Of a stretch of DNA of 64,000 bases, positions 32,391 through 45,000 are shown piece after piece. Source of the stretch: Mesorhabditis belari (Eukaryota > Nematoda > Chromadorea > Rhabditida > Rhabditidae); NCBI GenBank assembly GCA_958450365.1, contig CAUEEP010000757.1, positions 1,359,501 to 1,423,500 on the forward strand. The letters are read 5' to 3'. Each line of letters opens with the position of its first letter. Position 1 is the stretch's first letter. The notes below the pieces were generated by a model, which saw only the letters and a list, made by a program, of their open reading frames with translations, was not told the origin of the DNA and ran no database searches. A program made the position numbers and the translations under genes.

Positions 32391-33181
32391 CACTTTTTCA
32401 AGGGGACTTCCAAAAATTCATTGATACTCATAATTGTTCGTCTGCACGGAAATCTTTAGTAAAAGGCGAAAGATTTTCTCGGTCAAATGCAGACGAACCA
32501 GAGATGGTGAAAGGGGGGAAAGGGATCCCTATAGCTGGAGGCCCTTCGCCAGAAAGCGAGCGATTACGCACCCGCACAAAGAGCACTTGTTCATTAAGAG
32601 TTTAATCTTCTGCTACTTAAAATCTTTGGATCTGATTTCTAAGTAATCTTACGTTTTGATAACACCATGGCACAAAATAAAAGAATAGTGAAAGCGATGA
32701 GTTTGAAGTTAGGCATAGAGGCTTGCAAATGTTTCAATTCAATTCTTGGACAAAAACCACGGGAACAACCTTTGTGGATGAATTTTTGTCCCTTCATTGA
32801 ATAGAATTAACGGAACCGTTTGTTTCGCACAGATTTTCAACTTTAAATCAGAAACAAGCCGTTTATGAGCTTTTTGTCCCGCTTTTTCAAGGAGACCTCC
32901 AAAAATTGACTTAAACGCAGAACTGTTCGTCTGCACGGAAATCTTTAGTAAAGTCGGAAAGTCATTTTTGTCCAGCTCTTTCTTTTTAGCTTTACAGAGG
33001 CATCGTCATTGTTGAATCAGCCTTTATTCTTGACAAGTAGAAAACTGCAGACTCATTTTTGCCCCGCTTTTTCAAGGGGACTTCCAAAAATTCGTTGATA
33101 CTCATAATTGTTCGTCTGCACGGAAATCTTTAGTAAAAGGCGAAAGATTTTCTCGGTCAAATGCAGACGAACCAGAGATGA
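32391..33181. repeat. Three dispersed copies of a ~117-bp hairpin-bearing unit
   Basis: Copies at 32391-32508 and 33060-33181 are almost identical; a shorter diverged copy is at 32875-32955. Each full copy holds a stem of GTTCGTCTGCA and TGCAGACGAAC (arms 32436-32446 and 32488-32498; 33110-33120 and 33162-33172), with an inner pairing of AAATCTTT and AAGATTTT. The open frames that cross them differ, so protein coding is not the conserved feature. Confidence 0.75.
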
Positions 33182-34562
33182 AAAAAATGGCAATGGACGG
33201 GTATATGAAAAGGGAGTACGCCAGAAAGGGTGCGATTACGCTGGCTCACAGAGAACACACAGAGAACCTGTCCGTTGTGGGTCCAATCTTATGCTACAGA
33301 ATATAAAATGATTACGGTAATGAAATGACTATAAATAGCACAAAGTACATTAGAGTGTGCTCTTAATTAAATTACCCATTGACTTCTGAATAAATTAACT
33401 TTAGTTTGGTTGACTTTCCCAATCCATTCTCAGGATCTTTCCTCGTTTCATCTTCTCCTCTCTTTTCCACATTTAGATCCTATCTCCACAGTCTCTTTAA
33501 AGAATTGTGAGTTGAGAAATTATCTTTTTTTCTCATCTTGACTCGAGTTTTTTACATTTTAAGGGTCATTGATCATTTTGAGTCACGTGGTGGTGCGACA
33601 AAGTTTCAGATTCACATACAACAATTTATATTTGCTAATATCTTGTAACAAGTATGTCAAAATGTTAATCCTTTCTCTTTTCCAACTTCTTTATCAATTC
33701 ATAATCCAATTCCGGTTTTCATCATTCATTTCCTGTTCACAATTAATGCAGAATGTTAAACACAACTCTACAAAATTCTATTTATGAAATCGATTTGCTC
33801 ACAAATTTTTGGTAAATTTTAGTTTGTATCTTTCTTTTATACTTTTTTTATTTGTGACGTCAATTCTTTTAATAAACTCTGTTCCGTTCCACTCAACTCA
33901 TCCATTTCGATGTTTGATTCGACGTTGTTTACGATTTGATAGATTGTTTTTAACCATTTACTACTTTTTTTCAGATCAAAAACCTCCATATTGTTAATCT
34001 TTTTTATAATTTATATTGCGCTTTGTGTTCCTAGATGAAAACGACACAATAAACTGTTTACAAAGTTGACAAAAGACATTGTCAATCAGCTGATAAGTTA
34101 ATCTCGTTCATAGGTAATCAAAACAACTTGTAAATGAAGCAATTATTGAGTTACAACTCAGAAATATTATTTTGAAACTGAAAGCTTTACTTTAAAGCTA
34201 AATTTAAAGCTACCCAACGCTGCTCAAAGCAATCGAAAAGCGCACAATCGATCTCTCCCTCATTTCGAAGTCGCTCCAATCTTGTTATTCGACTTCTCTC
34301 TCCTCTCCATTTCAAGTTTTTATTGCTTGTCTAAACAAAGAATATTTCTGCTTTTATCATTTTTAGGGGTGGCTCAAAAATTAATCTTTTACATTAATGA
34401 AGCAAAAAAAAGGGGGCGGCTTGTAAGAGACAAATTTAACGATCTCGTGTCAGATTTTCCGGTAGTCCCCCTCCCACACAAGAATTCAAAACATTCAAGT
34501 CTGATTTGGAGACTGATCGGATTCTAAATATTTCTTTTCTAAAACATTTAAAAACTGTCACA
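33182..34562. other. Intergenic, no gene recognised
   Basis: About 1.4 kb, AT-rich, with pyrimidine-rich stretches. No convincing exon, tRNA or terminal repeat. Confidence 0.45.
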
Positions 34563-34823
34563 ATGGTGAGTTCAATTTCTATGTCAAATTAATAAACATA
34601 TGTCCTCATGATAAAATATAGACATCAATAACATGTTTTGCCTAAACTCTACAAGCCAATAAAATCTATTTAGCTGTTCGTCAGTCTGATAGTTGTAGTT
34701 GTAGTTGCTTTGTTAGCAACAACACAACAAGTTGTTAGCCAAAGCTTTGAGCCAAAGCCAAAGACTCAATGCTTGTTGATTTCTGAAAGTCTGAGTTTTT
34801 TGCTTTGGACAACTTTTCCCTAA
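34563..34823 (+). CDS. Candidate small secreted peptide (two exons)
   Basis: Model: exon 1 is only the start codon (34563-34565, ATG followed by GTGAGT), intron 34566-34673 ending TATTTAG, exon 2 34674-34823. The 50-aa product would begin M-LFVSLIVVVVVALLAT, a strong signal peptide, followed by a short mature part with one Cys. Strong points are the consensus donor right after ATG, the good acceptor and the hydrophobic run. Weak points are the length, the lack of any recognised family, and the single-codon first exon. I cannot assign a function. Confidence 0.35.
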
Positions 34824-36034
34824 CAGTAGTGCACCAGTTTCGTCTAAATTGCTCGAAATCTCGAAAAGCGCTTATCAGAACCTGTCGATGTGGGGTCGGA
34901 AAATGTAGCTGACGATGAGATCTTGTGGGGGATTAGAATCTTGAGCTTCTGTGAAAACTTGAAATCGTAAAATGGTCATCAACTCAGGGTGCGCTACTAT
35001 TAGGGGTACGGTATCTTCGAAAAAAGCTGCTGGAAGAGCTACAGTGGGCTGAACTTTCTCAAATCAGCCTTGATACTGTCAAAGAAGTATCTCTAAAAAT
35101 ATTTTAAGGGTGCTGAAAGTTGTTAATTTTGTTATTTACTGGCAAATTTTCAGTTTGAAAATATCCACTGAACAGAATTTAAAGTAAAAATTGATTTGAT
35201 TGAATGTACTGTTTCGAAAATGTACTGTACGTACTGTATGTACCGTACGTACTGTGTGTACTGTATGTACTGTACGTACTGTATGTAAGAATGTACTGTA
35301 CTTTGAAGCCACTTCTTCTAGGATAACTAGAAAATCAAAAACTCTTTACGATTTGATTCCTATTTGAGTAATCCAGAGATCAATTTTTACACAATTTTAC
35401 ACCAAACAACACTCAATATTGACTCAGATCTCGAAATTAGGCAAAAAAAAAAAAGGATGACAAAACATTGATTCCCCTGAAATTACCTCGAATTGACGAC
35501 AGCAATTCAAAAGGTTTAGTCAGAGTTGACTTCAAAATTTCCGCCCGAAATTTCCCCCTTTTTTTGAATCAATTCATAAAGTCTTCTTTTTGGCAGAACT
35601 AAATAGGCTTATCATCCCTTCTCTACCTTCTTTTCCCACTTTTTTTTCTCCAATCAAAAATTCCCAAATTTTCAAGCGAAAAGAGAGATTTTTCGACTGT
35701 AAAACGCGTAAAACAAGTCGTTACTTCGGGGGAAAAAAAATTTCACACTCTCCATTTCTTGATATGGTTCGATTTTGATCGCATTTTCTTTAAATTTCCT
35801 TTATTTCTCGAAACTCTTTTATTTTTGTAAGCTTGAAAAAACATTTTTATGATTGAATTTTTATAGCCTGGCCATGTCATCACGAGAGGGTTTTTATCAA
35901 AAAAAGCATTCAAAAAGAAAAAAAAAGAAAAGAAAATGATCTCGGGAAATGTTTATTATTTTTGACTCATTGGGTTTATTTCATTTTTCTTTTGCTTAAA
36001 TCAATAATTTATAAAAAAAAATTCTTTTTAGCCA
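34824..36034. other. Intergenic, upstream of the phosphatase-like gene
   Basis: About 1.2 kb without a recognised gene apart from the tandem repeat at 35207-35300. It ends in ATTCTTTTTAGCCA before ATG at 36035, a probable spliced-leader acceptor. Pyrimidine-rich runs are common at 35520-35700. Confidence 0.45.
35207..35300. repeat. Tandem GTACTGTA-type minisatellite
   Basis: About ten imperfect copies of an 8-bp unit (GTACTGTA, GTACGTAC, GTATGTAC variants). Many units are self-complementary, so the array can form cruciform-like structure. Confidence 0.8.
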
Positions 36035-38776
36035 ATGATCGATAAAATTTTGGATCAACTCTTTTTGAGTGGAGCGCTGGATGTGTATGGAGAAGCGGCT
36101 GGGGAAAAGCTACAATCATACAAGGTGAGTGGGGAGTGAGAATAGGAAATTAAAAATTCAATCACTTTTTCCTAAATTCCTGTTTCTAACTTTATCTCTT
36201 TTTTCTTTCAAATCAATCTTTCTACGTAGCTTTGTGCATTACAGACAAAAATTCGACTTTAGTTAGTGTTTGATGGCATTTTTAAGTTACTGTAAGAAAT
36301 ATATGTTTATATTTTATATTATATAATTTCTTGTGAGACCGTGTCTCGGTGTGGTTCAATAGTGGTCTTCTTGAAAACGCACAATTTATCAAAACTTTCC
36401 CTTATTAGGGCAAACTTGGCTCAAACTGGAGCAACCTGGCACTATTACAATTAATTCAACACTTGCATGTGAAAAAAAGGATGATAAAAAGCAAAAAAGG
36501 GAGAACAACAAACTCACTCAAAAAGCAAAGCTAAAAACGGGTTTTTAAGTAACAAGGACAGCTGAAACGTCTAGTGACTGATTACGGTAGTTTATCCATC
36601 AACTTTGAATTTTAACTTGTGTATTGAATTTTTGACTAACTGCAGAGCAGTGACAATTCGCCACAGTTACATAGCATCTTTCATTCTTTTCTTTCTTCAT
36701 TTCTAAAACTTTAGCCATTGAAAAGGATTCTAAAAATACCTTCTATTAACTGTCACAAACTCTTCTTGCTTATACCAAGAACAAATCTTATTGTTAGTCC
36801 TTCTAAAGTCGTTTTTAACTATAGCCTAATGAGCTACTACAAATGAATTTGAATTAAGGCAGCAATATTTGTTTTTCGATACTTTTTGACAAGTTTTTGA
36901 AGTAATTCTGTAATGATAATTTGAGAATTGTAGAAAAGACTGGAAAGCGTTAAGAGCTTAAGACCTTAAGACCTTAGGATTGCTCTAATAGCCTTGAGAT
37001 TTCTTTTACAGATCAGCCACGTGTTAACTCTTTCAATCAGCCCGATTCCCGAGGAGAGACAAGTCGATGGAGTCAGCTACACTTTTGTTCAAATGGCTGA
37101 CAATGCTGCACAAGTAAATTATTATAAATTATTGTTAGTGATGATGAAATGATAAAAAATTTAGCACATTAGCAAAAGAAATTTGAAGAAAACAGTACTT
37201 GAAAGAGCTGTCATTTCAGGATCTTATTGGCACAAATATCATCACCGACGCGATAATCTTGATTGATCAGGCGTTGAAAGATGGCGGGAATGTGCTTGTA
37301 CATAGGTGAGTCTTGGAAAATTGCGAAAAAAATCAATAAAATCTTTGTGCTTTTTCAGTGAAGAAGGGAATTCCCGTGCTCCGACGATTGTCGCCGCTTT
37401 CTTAATGCAGAAATTCAAATGGAACGCTGAGAAAGCGCTCACTTATGTGAAAATGAAGAGGCCGACAATAAAGTGAGTTTAGAAAAATGGAAATAACATA
37501 AAATTCTTAATTTAGCCCAAACAAAGGCTTCAATGAACAGCTGAGAATCTTCGCCACAATGCATTTCCATATCGCTCCTCGGGATATCGTTTGTTCCTCT
37601 GAATACAGATCCTGGCGAGCTCAACAAGCAAACAAGAATTTGGGTGAGAGTTTTATGACGACTAGAATTCTGAGGTCATCTTCACCAACAGATCTCTCTA
37701 ATCCATCTGAATGGGTTAGATTTGATTCAAAAAAATACATCTATTCACACGAATCATGTGGTAGAAACAATACACAAGCACAACTCCTAAATGTAGGGAA
37801 GAAAAACCCATATATACCGTATTTTCTGTAATAGTAGTGCAGTCTAAAATAGTAGTGCAGTCTGTAATAGTAGTGCAGGTAGGAGGGGGGTTGAAAAAAT
37901 AGTAACTACTATTACAGAAAATACGGTATATATAATACGTCCAAATCCGATCTAGCGTCCGGATCGAATCCGGACATCCGAATCCGATCTAAACTAAACG
38001 ATCATAACATTGGCGAGTGCCAACGGTAATCTAGCCTATTTGGTATATAGTTTAGTTATTTCTCAACAATTTCCTGTAAATTTAGTATTATTTTATAGAA
38101 AATTAAATTCTTCATTGAATGATATCAAAATCACAAGAATATGTTTAGAAATAATCAAATTAAAGCCAAAATAAGCTAGGTTGCCGTTGGTAAAACAATT
38201 AGGTTTAAATCGGATTCGGACGTCCAGATCTGATTCGGACGCCACATAAACCTTTTTCCAATATAAAAGAATCAATAATCTAACCGGCGGGATTGAATCC
38301 TTGACCTCTCCACTAGGAAAAAAGGCCCTTAGCCAGTCGACTATGAATGAATCGACCGTTTGAAGAGCATGTCCTCTGATCTCTGGTCTTTCGAATCCGC
38401 TTGTTTACAAGTTAAAAATTTCAAACTTAATTTTCATATATTATAGTAAACCATTAGATTCTAATGCTTTTATAGCTTTCTCTTTATGAGCCAAGCCAGC
38501 TACATAGCTATCAATAAGCTAGTGAAGGTCAGAAGCCAGGCCAAGACTTAGTTTTTGGGTCTAGTTATTCCCCTCTTGTAGCCTAAAAGAACTCTTTGAA
38601 GCGATTCTGTCATGGTAATTTGTGAATTGTAGAACAGATTTGATCAAAAAGTTAGCAAAGCAATAATTTCCTTTCCAGAAAGTTATATGGTTTCCCCACG
38701 CGAGCACCACTGGAACGCCCCACACCATCGACACCATCAAGATGACGGATTACCACATGTTTTCATTTCCGAGTAA
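36035..38776 (+). CDS. Dual-specificity phosphatase-like protein lacking the catalytic cysteine (predicted pseudophosphatase)
   Basis: Six exons: 36035-36124, 37012-37113, 37220-37305, 37359-37472, 37516-37643, 38679-38776; 618 nt, 205 aa, all GT-AG and in phase. The fold is a small DUSP domain over nearly the whole length: ILDQLFLSGALDV, HVLTLSISPIPEE, YTFVQMADNAAQDL (acid loop Asp present), DGGNVLVH, then SEEGNSRAPTIVAAFLM, and NPNKGFNEQLRIF. The signature should read HCxxGxSR; here it is HSEEGNSR. The Ser codon is split across intron 3 (AG/T). The P-loop Arg and downstream Ser are kept, so phosphate binding without catalysis is plausible, as in STYX-type pseudophosphatases. The C-terminus is His-rich. 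Intron 5 (1 kb) holds a MITE and a tRNA-like relic. It converges on the TACC gene 258 bp away. Confidence 0.85.
37811..37930. mobile_element. Palindromic MITE with TACCGTATTTTCTG ends
   Basis: Ends read TACCGTATTTTCTGTAATAG and its inverted copy; the interior has the short unit AATAGTAGTGCAGTCT repeated two to three times. It shares the TACCGTATTT terminus with the element at 45330-45617. It lies in intron 5 of the phosphatase-like gene. Confidence 0.75.
37935..38245. repeat. Inverted repeat with GGATTCGGACGTCC-type motif
   Basis: CGTCCAAATCCGATCTAGCG... at 37938 and its near-complement at 38205-38245 (AATCGGATTCGGACGTCC) form an imperfect palindrome, with a second inverted pair inside (GAGTGCCAACGGTAATCTAG against CTAGGTTGCCGTTGG). 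The motif recalls the CGGACGTCCGATTTAGAT units of the foldback at 47621-48047. Confidence 0.6.
38283..38348 (-). other. tRNA-like relic (SINE or tRNA pseudogene)
   Basis: On the minus strand a D-arm-like GACTGGCTAAGG and a T-arm/B-box-like AAGGATTCAATCCCGCC lie about 35 bp apart, as in a tRNA. No acceptor stem pairs, so it is not a working tRNA gene. Confidence 0.45.
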
Positions 38777-39034
38777 AGAAAAAAATTCTGTATCTTTAAA
38801 AATCCTTTCATTTGATTTATTTGATAAAAATCTGAATCAATTTCCATTTCCTTTTCCATTCAAGTGCTCAAACAATTGTAAACTCGGGTCATTTAAATGT
38901 GCCTTATTTACTTTAGTCTTGCAGATTCTTGTCTTGCTGATTTTTGTAAAGTTTTTTGTAATTTTAATAAACACTTTTGTGCACTAGAAGCAAGTATTTA
39001 CAAAAATTAAATAAAAAAACAAAAATATTGCGAA

Positions 39035-42000
39035 TCAAGCATCTGAATCGGATCCTATTTCGGCTTTCGCGAGCAGTGCTTGACAGATTTCATTGAGCTC
39101 TTGACATTCTTTTTTCTGAAAATGAAAATATTCAAAGTTTATTCTTTATTCTATTCTATATTCTTTGTTCTACATAATAGTATTAGGTTGATGCAAAAGT
39201 CTTTTTCATTTTTTCGTACTCTTTGAAAAATAACAAAGTCACAATTAACCTATGGTTTGCCTAAATGAAAAGTGTTTATTGTTCAATTTCCCATCTTTTA
39301 AGTCAATTTGGGTTCACTTTCAAGCAAATTCGCGAGTGAAAACGGGTTTTTCATAAAAATCTATAAAAACCTCTATAAAGAAATTGGCTGAATCAATTTC
39401 CTGAAAATCTGAAAAATATCTAACTTTTGTGCTCTATCTTTTATTTATTAACATCAAGATTGGTTTCCTTAGCAAAGCGTCTAAAATGCATCATCGAGCC
39501 GTCGCCTTTTGACTACCCGACTTCAGGCCCAAAACTAGACATAAGACATTTTAAACTCGTTTTAATGTCATTTTGCAGAAAAATAATTGGCCTTTCGAAT
39601 GCAATAAACCGTTGTTCAATTGGTGCATTTGTTACTTTTTAACGGAAGTACGAAAAAAATGAAAAGTTTTGCATCAACCTAATAGCTTTTAAAATGAACC
39701 TATTAGAGTTTATATTGCTCTAAGAGCTTAAGAAAGAGTTGGTTCGGCTAAATCAAGGAGATTGGATAACAACTCGTTATTCTATATTCTATTCTATATT
39801 TTCTTTTTCTCAAGCTTGTTTCGTGTTGTTGATGATGACTTTGCATCAATCCAGCCCATCACTCACCTTGATCTCCAATTGTTGCATCGTTGCATTCAGT
39901 TGCAGTTCGGTTCTCTTCAATTTCGCTCTCAATGTTATCGTATCATCTTCACTTCTCTTTTCCAATGATAAAATGCATTCATTTGCTCTAAAATCATTCG
40001 ATTACTTAAAGTTATTCATTTCCTCACTGATTCAATCGTTCTTTTGCTTGTTCCACCATTTTCAAATATTTTTCTTGTCCTTTCAAGAGTTGTTCCTTGT
40101 AAATGCCTTCGACTTCTCGGAGTTGATCGTTGTCCTGCAATTGATATTGACAATGGAAGGACAGCTGGCTGAGCCGGCTAAATGCTATATACCATTCGAC
40201 ACAATTTTAAGCTTATTCGATTTTTGCTAAATGACAATCTGCCAAGAGTTATAAGCGTCCAAAGTTTTGTTAGGCCTTATGTCGTCATTTAGGTGTTAGC
40301 GGCCTTCTTGCGGGTCCTATTTTGTTCAGATGTGGCCGAGTGGTACAGTATTTGTTTATGGAGCGGGGCTCTCACAATTTCGATCCCCACTTTAGATTTT
40401 TCTTTTGCTTTTTTCAAGAAACAAACGCTGTACCACTAGGCATTTAGCAATATATATTCAGAATGAGCATGAAATTCTGCGGTAGCATTTGGCCGACTTT
40501 GCCAGTTGACTTTCCCTCGGGAGTTGACTCATTTTGAACTTAAAACTGTGGTAAAATCTTAAAACAATGCCATTACACTAACCAAGAATAAAGATATTCA
40601 ATCAACAAAAAAGAATGCTTAAAGTTAAGCCAAAGAAACTAGTCTTACTGTTAAAAAGTTGTAAGCCTTTGATCAGAAAATCTTTATCTCCTCACCTCTT
40701 TCAAATCCCTATTCAGCGCTTTCAACTTGTCATACATATTGAACATATTTCGATACGCATCATGAACAGCTTTCAATTCCATCTCCAGCTGATCTCTCTC
40801 CTTTTTCAAACTTCTCGTATCATCCGGACTCATCAACGTCGATGCGGTCATTGTTGCTAAAATAATTGAAACATTTCATAATCTATCATATTGATTTCTC
40901 ACCCATATTCGGCATTCGATTCGCAAAATTCTCGATTTGTCGATGCAACTCTTGAGTGTTCAATTCGAGAGTTCGTTGATTCGCCTCTCCTTGTTCTTTC
41001 ATTCTTGCCAATTCTCGAGCCGAATCTTTCCGAATCTAAAAATTTCTATTTTCAATAGCTTCAATCGAATTTCAACCTTATCCAATTTTGTCAAAGTTTC
41101 TTTTTCGATTTTTGTGACAAGTGCCAACATTCGTCTTTCCAACTCATCCGAGTTGATCGGGTTCTCTGTCTGAAACTGTCTGTCTTTTTGATTTAGTGAG
41201 ACTATAGAAAGTAGAGAAAGCAATTCTAGTTTCACTTTTTCTTTTCTAGCTGTACAGAAAGCTGTTCTAGATTTACAAGCCATTAGAACCAGGCTTGAAC
41301 GCTGGACCTTCTAGCTGGACTTTTGTCTAGGCTAAGGTTACAGGCTCTAGGACTCGATTGGTAGGTTTCTCTTTTTACTTTACTGTAAAGATATTCAGCT
41401 AAACAAATGTAAAGTCTTACCGCTTTTAAAGCAGCAAATGCGGTTTTCACTTCTTGAGCGCCCGTTGAAAGAACTGTCACCGTGTGTTGGCGGGTTCGAA
41501 TCGGCGCATTCTCTCCTCTAGAATTTGTTATGAATCAATAAACCAATATAAAAGTGTTTTATCAAATTCTACAAAGTAACACAAACTTTGGCACGCTCAC
41601 AGTTGACGCTGTAGTCGATGAACTGGCCATATTCTGAAAGGCTCATTTATTTTTTCTAAAACACCGAAACCAACCGTTTTTTCGTCTAATCGAAGCGCAT
41701 TCTGGTTCGAATCCGATTTCTCGTTGTTGTTTAAGTTCTAAATCACAAGTTTTCAAATTTCCCTCTCCATTAACCTCTACTTTTTCAAGCTTCTCGATAG
41801 AGGAGCTTGAATTTTTCAAAAACCCGGTTGATTTCGGATCGATGGGAAGAGCTGGGAGTTGAATTGGCTGAAAATCGATTAGAGAAGAAGAGAATATTGA
41901 AAAATTACCAAGTTTTTAGAATTCTTGTCGGAATTTGCTCACCTGTGTGGATGAAAGAGGAGGTTTCGAAAGACTGGTCGCTGTGTGCACGGGTTGTGGC

Positions 42001-45000
42001 GTTTCTAAAACGATTTTTTTTGCAAGTTTGCAAAATTCAAAAGAAGTTTACTTAGAAATATCAAAATTTTCAACCTTTGCTTACCAATAATCGGCAGATT
42101 TCTCTTAACTTGCGAATGAGGCCGAGTGATCGTTTTGGTGATTTCGGATCTGAAATTTGTTCAATAATTAAGTGAAAATGAAAGGTTGAGTGTTTTATTT
42201 CAGCAGCTGATATTGAGAATTTGGAAAACACTTCATTCTGATGACTATTGGCCTTATAATGGCCTTATAAAGGCCTTATAAAGGCTCAGAAAAACAGATT
42301 TGAGTTCTCTAAAGCGCTGAAAACAAATGAAGACCAAGGAATTGTTTTGAAAGAAAGATAAAAGCAATTAAATTCTTGGTAATTTTCAATCTTTCCCACC
42401 CTTTTTCTTTAAATGTGAATTTCGTTCTTTTGGCAAACAATTAGCTTTCATTGTTTGTTCTCATTGGTGAATAATTTGAGCTTTAAAACAACTTTGATTC
42501 CAAGAAAAAAGTACTGAAAGTTAAAAAAGCAATATCAAGGAAATTGGATGACTAAACTACTCATAAAAGAAATAAAAAATCATTTTTATTTTTGAAACAG
42601 CGTAAATGCAAATTACTGTTTATTTTAAATTGAGGAAAATTAGTGGGATTGATTGAAATGATCAAAATGCCAACTGGGAAAGATTGGAAGCCTGAAATTC
42701 TTGTATATTCTGCATAAAATTCTTCTTTCAAACAATTTGAATACAACTTTAAACTTATTATTGTAAAATCATGTGAAAAAAAAACCCTGGGCGTGACCCC
42801 GTGCTCCCCTTTTCTCTCTTCATCCCCAAATTTCCCTTCTCTTTCTCCCCATCTCGACCTATCGACTATTTTTGGGTTTTTGCCTTTTCCATGCTTTTTG
42901 CTTTTTTTTGGTCAGTGCGCAAATTTACCCCTCTTCACTTTTTTTTCAGCTCCCAACAAGGCCAGTCCTACTTATTTAGCCCTCGTTGCGAAATCGATCT
43001 TTCATGTAAGGAGATTTTCGGTGAATCAGAAAGGCACAAAAAAAATTGAATCAACTGGGATTTAGGTTTCAATTGAAAACAAAGCATAACTTTCTAAAAT
43101 TCAATAAAAGCTTTCAAGTAAGGCAAGTCAGGTTTGAGCCAGGTTCAAGCATGACTTCTGTCGAGCTCAAGGACTTTTTGTGAGCCAGGCAAGATCATAA
43201 TTCTTAAAATCTTATGTCAGTTACAGTTTTTTATATTAGGTTTAGATTCTCGAGAAGTAGGAGAAAAATAGCGTCTCTTGTACAATAGTTGAGATTGAGA
43301 AACTCACAAGTTTGAGTACTCTCTATTGATTTTTGGGAGTCGAGTAGGATACATGGAAAAGCAATATAGTCAACAATAAGAGATTTAGCGTAAATGCATC
43401 ATTTTCAATTTTGTGGATTTGTCAGGTTTTCGAATTGAATGGAAACAAAAGGGGATCATTTACGCTTGGATGAAATGAGAAAATGTGAGGCTTTTAGAGT
43501 TAGAAAAATTGCAGGGAGATTGGATCGAAAAGGAGAACTAAAACAAGATTTTACTAGAATTTGCTGGATACGTTAGCAATGGAAATGCAAAGCAATGGAA
43601 AGCTTTAAGCCGAGTCATCATTTTTAGGGTTAGTTTTTGATTATTAATTCAATAAATCAATTAGCTTATAGTTAGAATGAAAAAGATTTACGTTACGATT
43701 CTTTAGAGAGCTGATATTGTTTAAATAATATACCATTCTTTCTAAAAATGAACCTAAATCTCATAGTTGTCTTTAAGAATCATAAGAAAGTCAAAGAAAA
43801 CTAGACGAAACTAGACGAAACTAGAGAAAACTAGACGATTTTCATGTTCAAACAAACAGCTGTAGTCTCTATGAAGCAATAACGAGTGTCATGCTCAATT
43901 TGGAAGAAAATAAACGATGAGAGAAAGGAAGATCCATGCATAAATAAATTGAAAAGCAAAAAGAGTGTATAGAGGATTGTATTGGAAAAAAAATAAGAAA
44001 AGGAAAGACGAAAGAAGGGAAATGCTGTCTTTTTAAAAAGGGAAAAGACGAAGAAAATGGGAAGTGAAGGCCAAAGGGCCAAAAAAGGAAAGGGGAAAAG
44101 GAGAACAAGGCAAAGAATCGATACAACAACTCTGGCACTTCTAACAACAAAAAAATTGATTGGGTAAGTGAACCGAAGCGTTTACTTATTGCCATTTTAA
44201 AATTAAGCCATGAGCGATTAGATTTCATTTTGTAAAATGATATCGAAAAGAAATTGGATATCATTTCCTTTCAAAAAGAACCTGAAGCTTTGCAGGCAGC
44301 TTTTCATCAAGCTTTTCATCAAACCAAATATCTACAATCAACATCCAATCTTCTAAAATATTTGATCTTGTTATATTTGACATAAGAAATGTTTGTGAAA
44401 CATAGCGTGAAAATTAGATACAGTCAAACCTCGTTAGTGAACTATGGAAGGGATTCTGAAAAAGCGTTCATTATCGAGTTTTTGATTAGTACTAAATCAA
44501 CTCAGAGAGATCCTAAAAAAATCGTTTTTCGTTTCGTTTACTATCAAGGTTAGTTCAATAACGAGGTTCGACTGTATCTAATTTTTACGCTTTATGTTTC
44601 ACAAACATTTCTTATGTGGTAGATAAAATATTTTAGAAGATTAGACGTTCCCAGAAACAAGAACACCAAAAAAACTACCCAAGTTGTTACCAATTTCAAA
44701 TATTTTCCAATGCACTGATGTAACTTGGTAACTGATATTTGCGAGCTTGAAAGTGAGTGATTTTAGAAAAGAATTAAAACCTGCACCGAATAACGAAAGA
44801 AAATTTTAATTCAAAGAAAAATATGATACAAACAATAAAGAGTATCTTGGGGAGTGGGACAAATGCGACCTTTTTTTTGCGCACCTGGACATTTGCGCAC
44901 CTTTTTTTTTTGCTAGAAAAGACCTTAGGAAAGGTCGTAGAGCTTCAAAAAAGTTTTCATAGAAGGGAATCGTATGCGTAGATTCCGAATTTCGACAAAT

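Noticed and set aside
39427..39642. 71-aa frame inside the mariner-type MITE
   Set aside because: No transposase motif; the element is only 500 bp with mariner ends, so the frame is incidental.
40332..40392. Functional tRNA-Leu/Ser gene
   Set aside because: A- and B-box-like words are present but the acceptor and anticodon arms do not form.
42793..43065. 90-aa and 82-aa open frames in the first TACC intron
   Set aside because: Pyrimidine-rich low-complexity sequence open in two frames at once, with no splice context or family.
43831..44264. 131-aa and 83-aa minus-strand frames rich in Phe/Ser
   Set aside because: They translate a purine-rich stretch on the plus strand; overlapping frames both open indicate composition, not coding.
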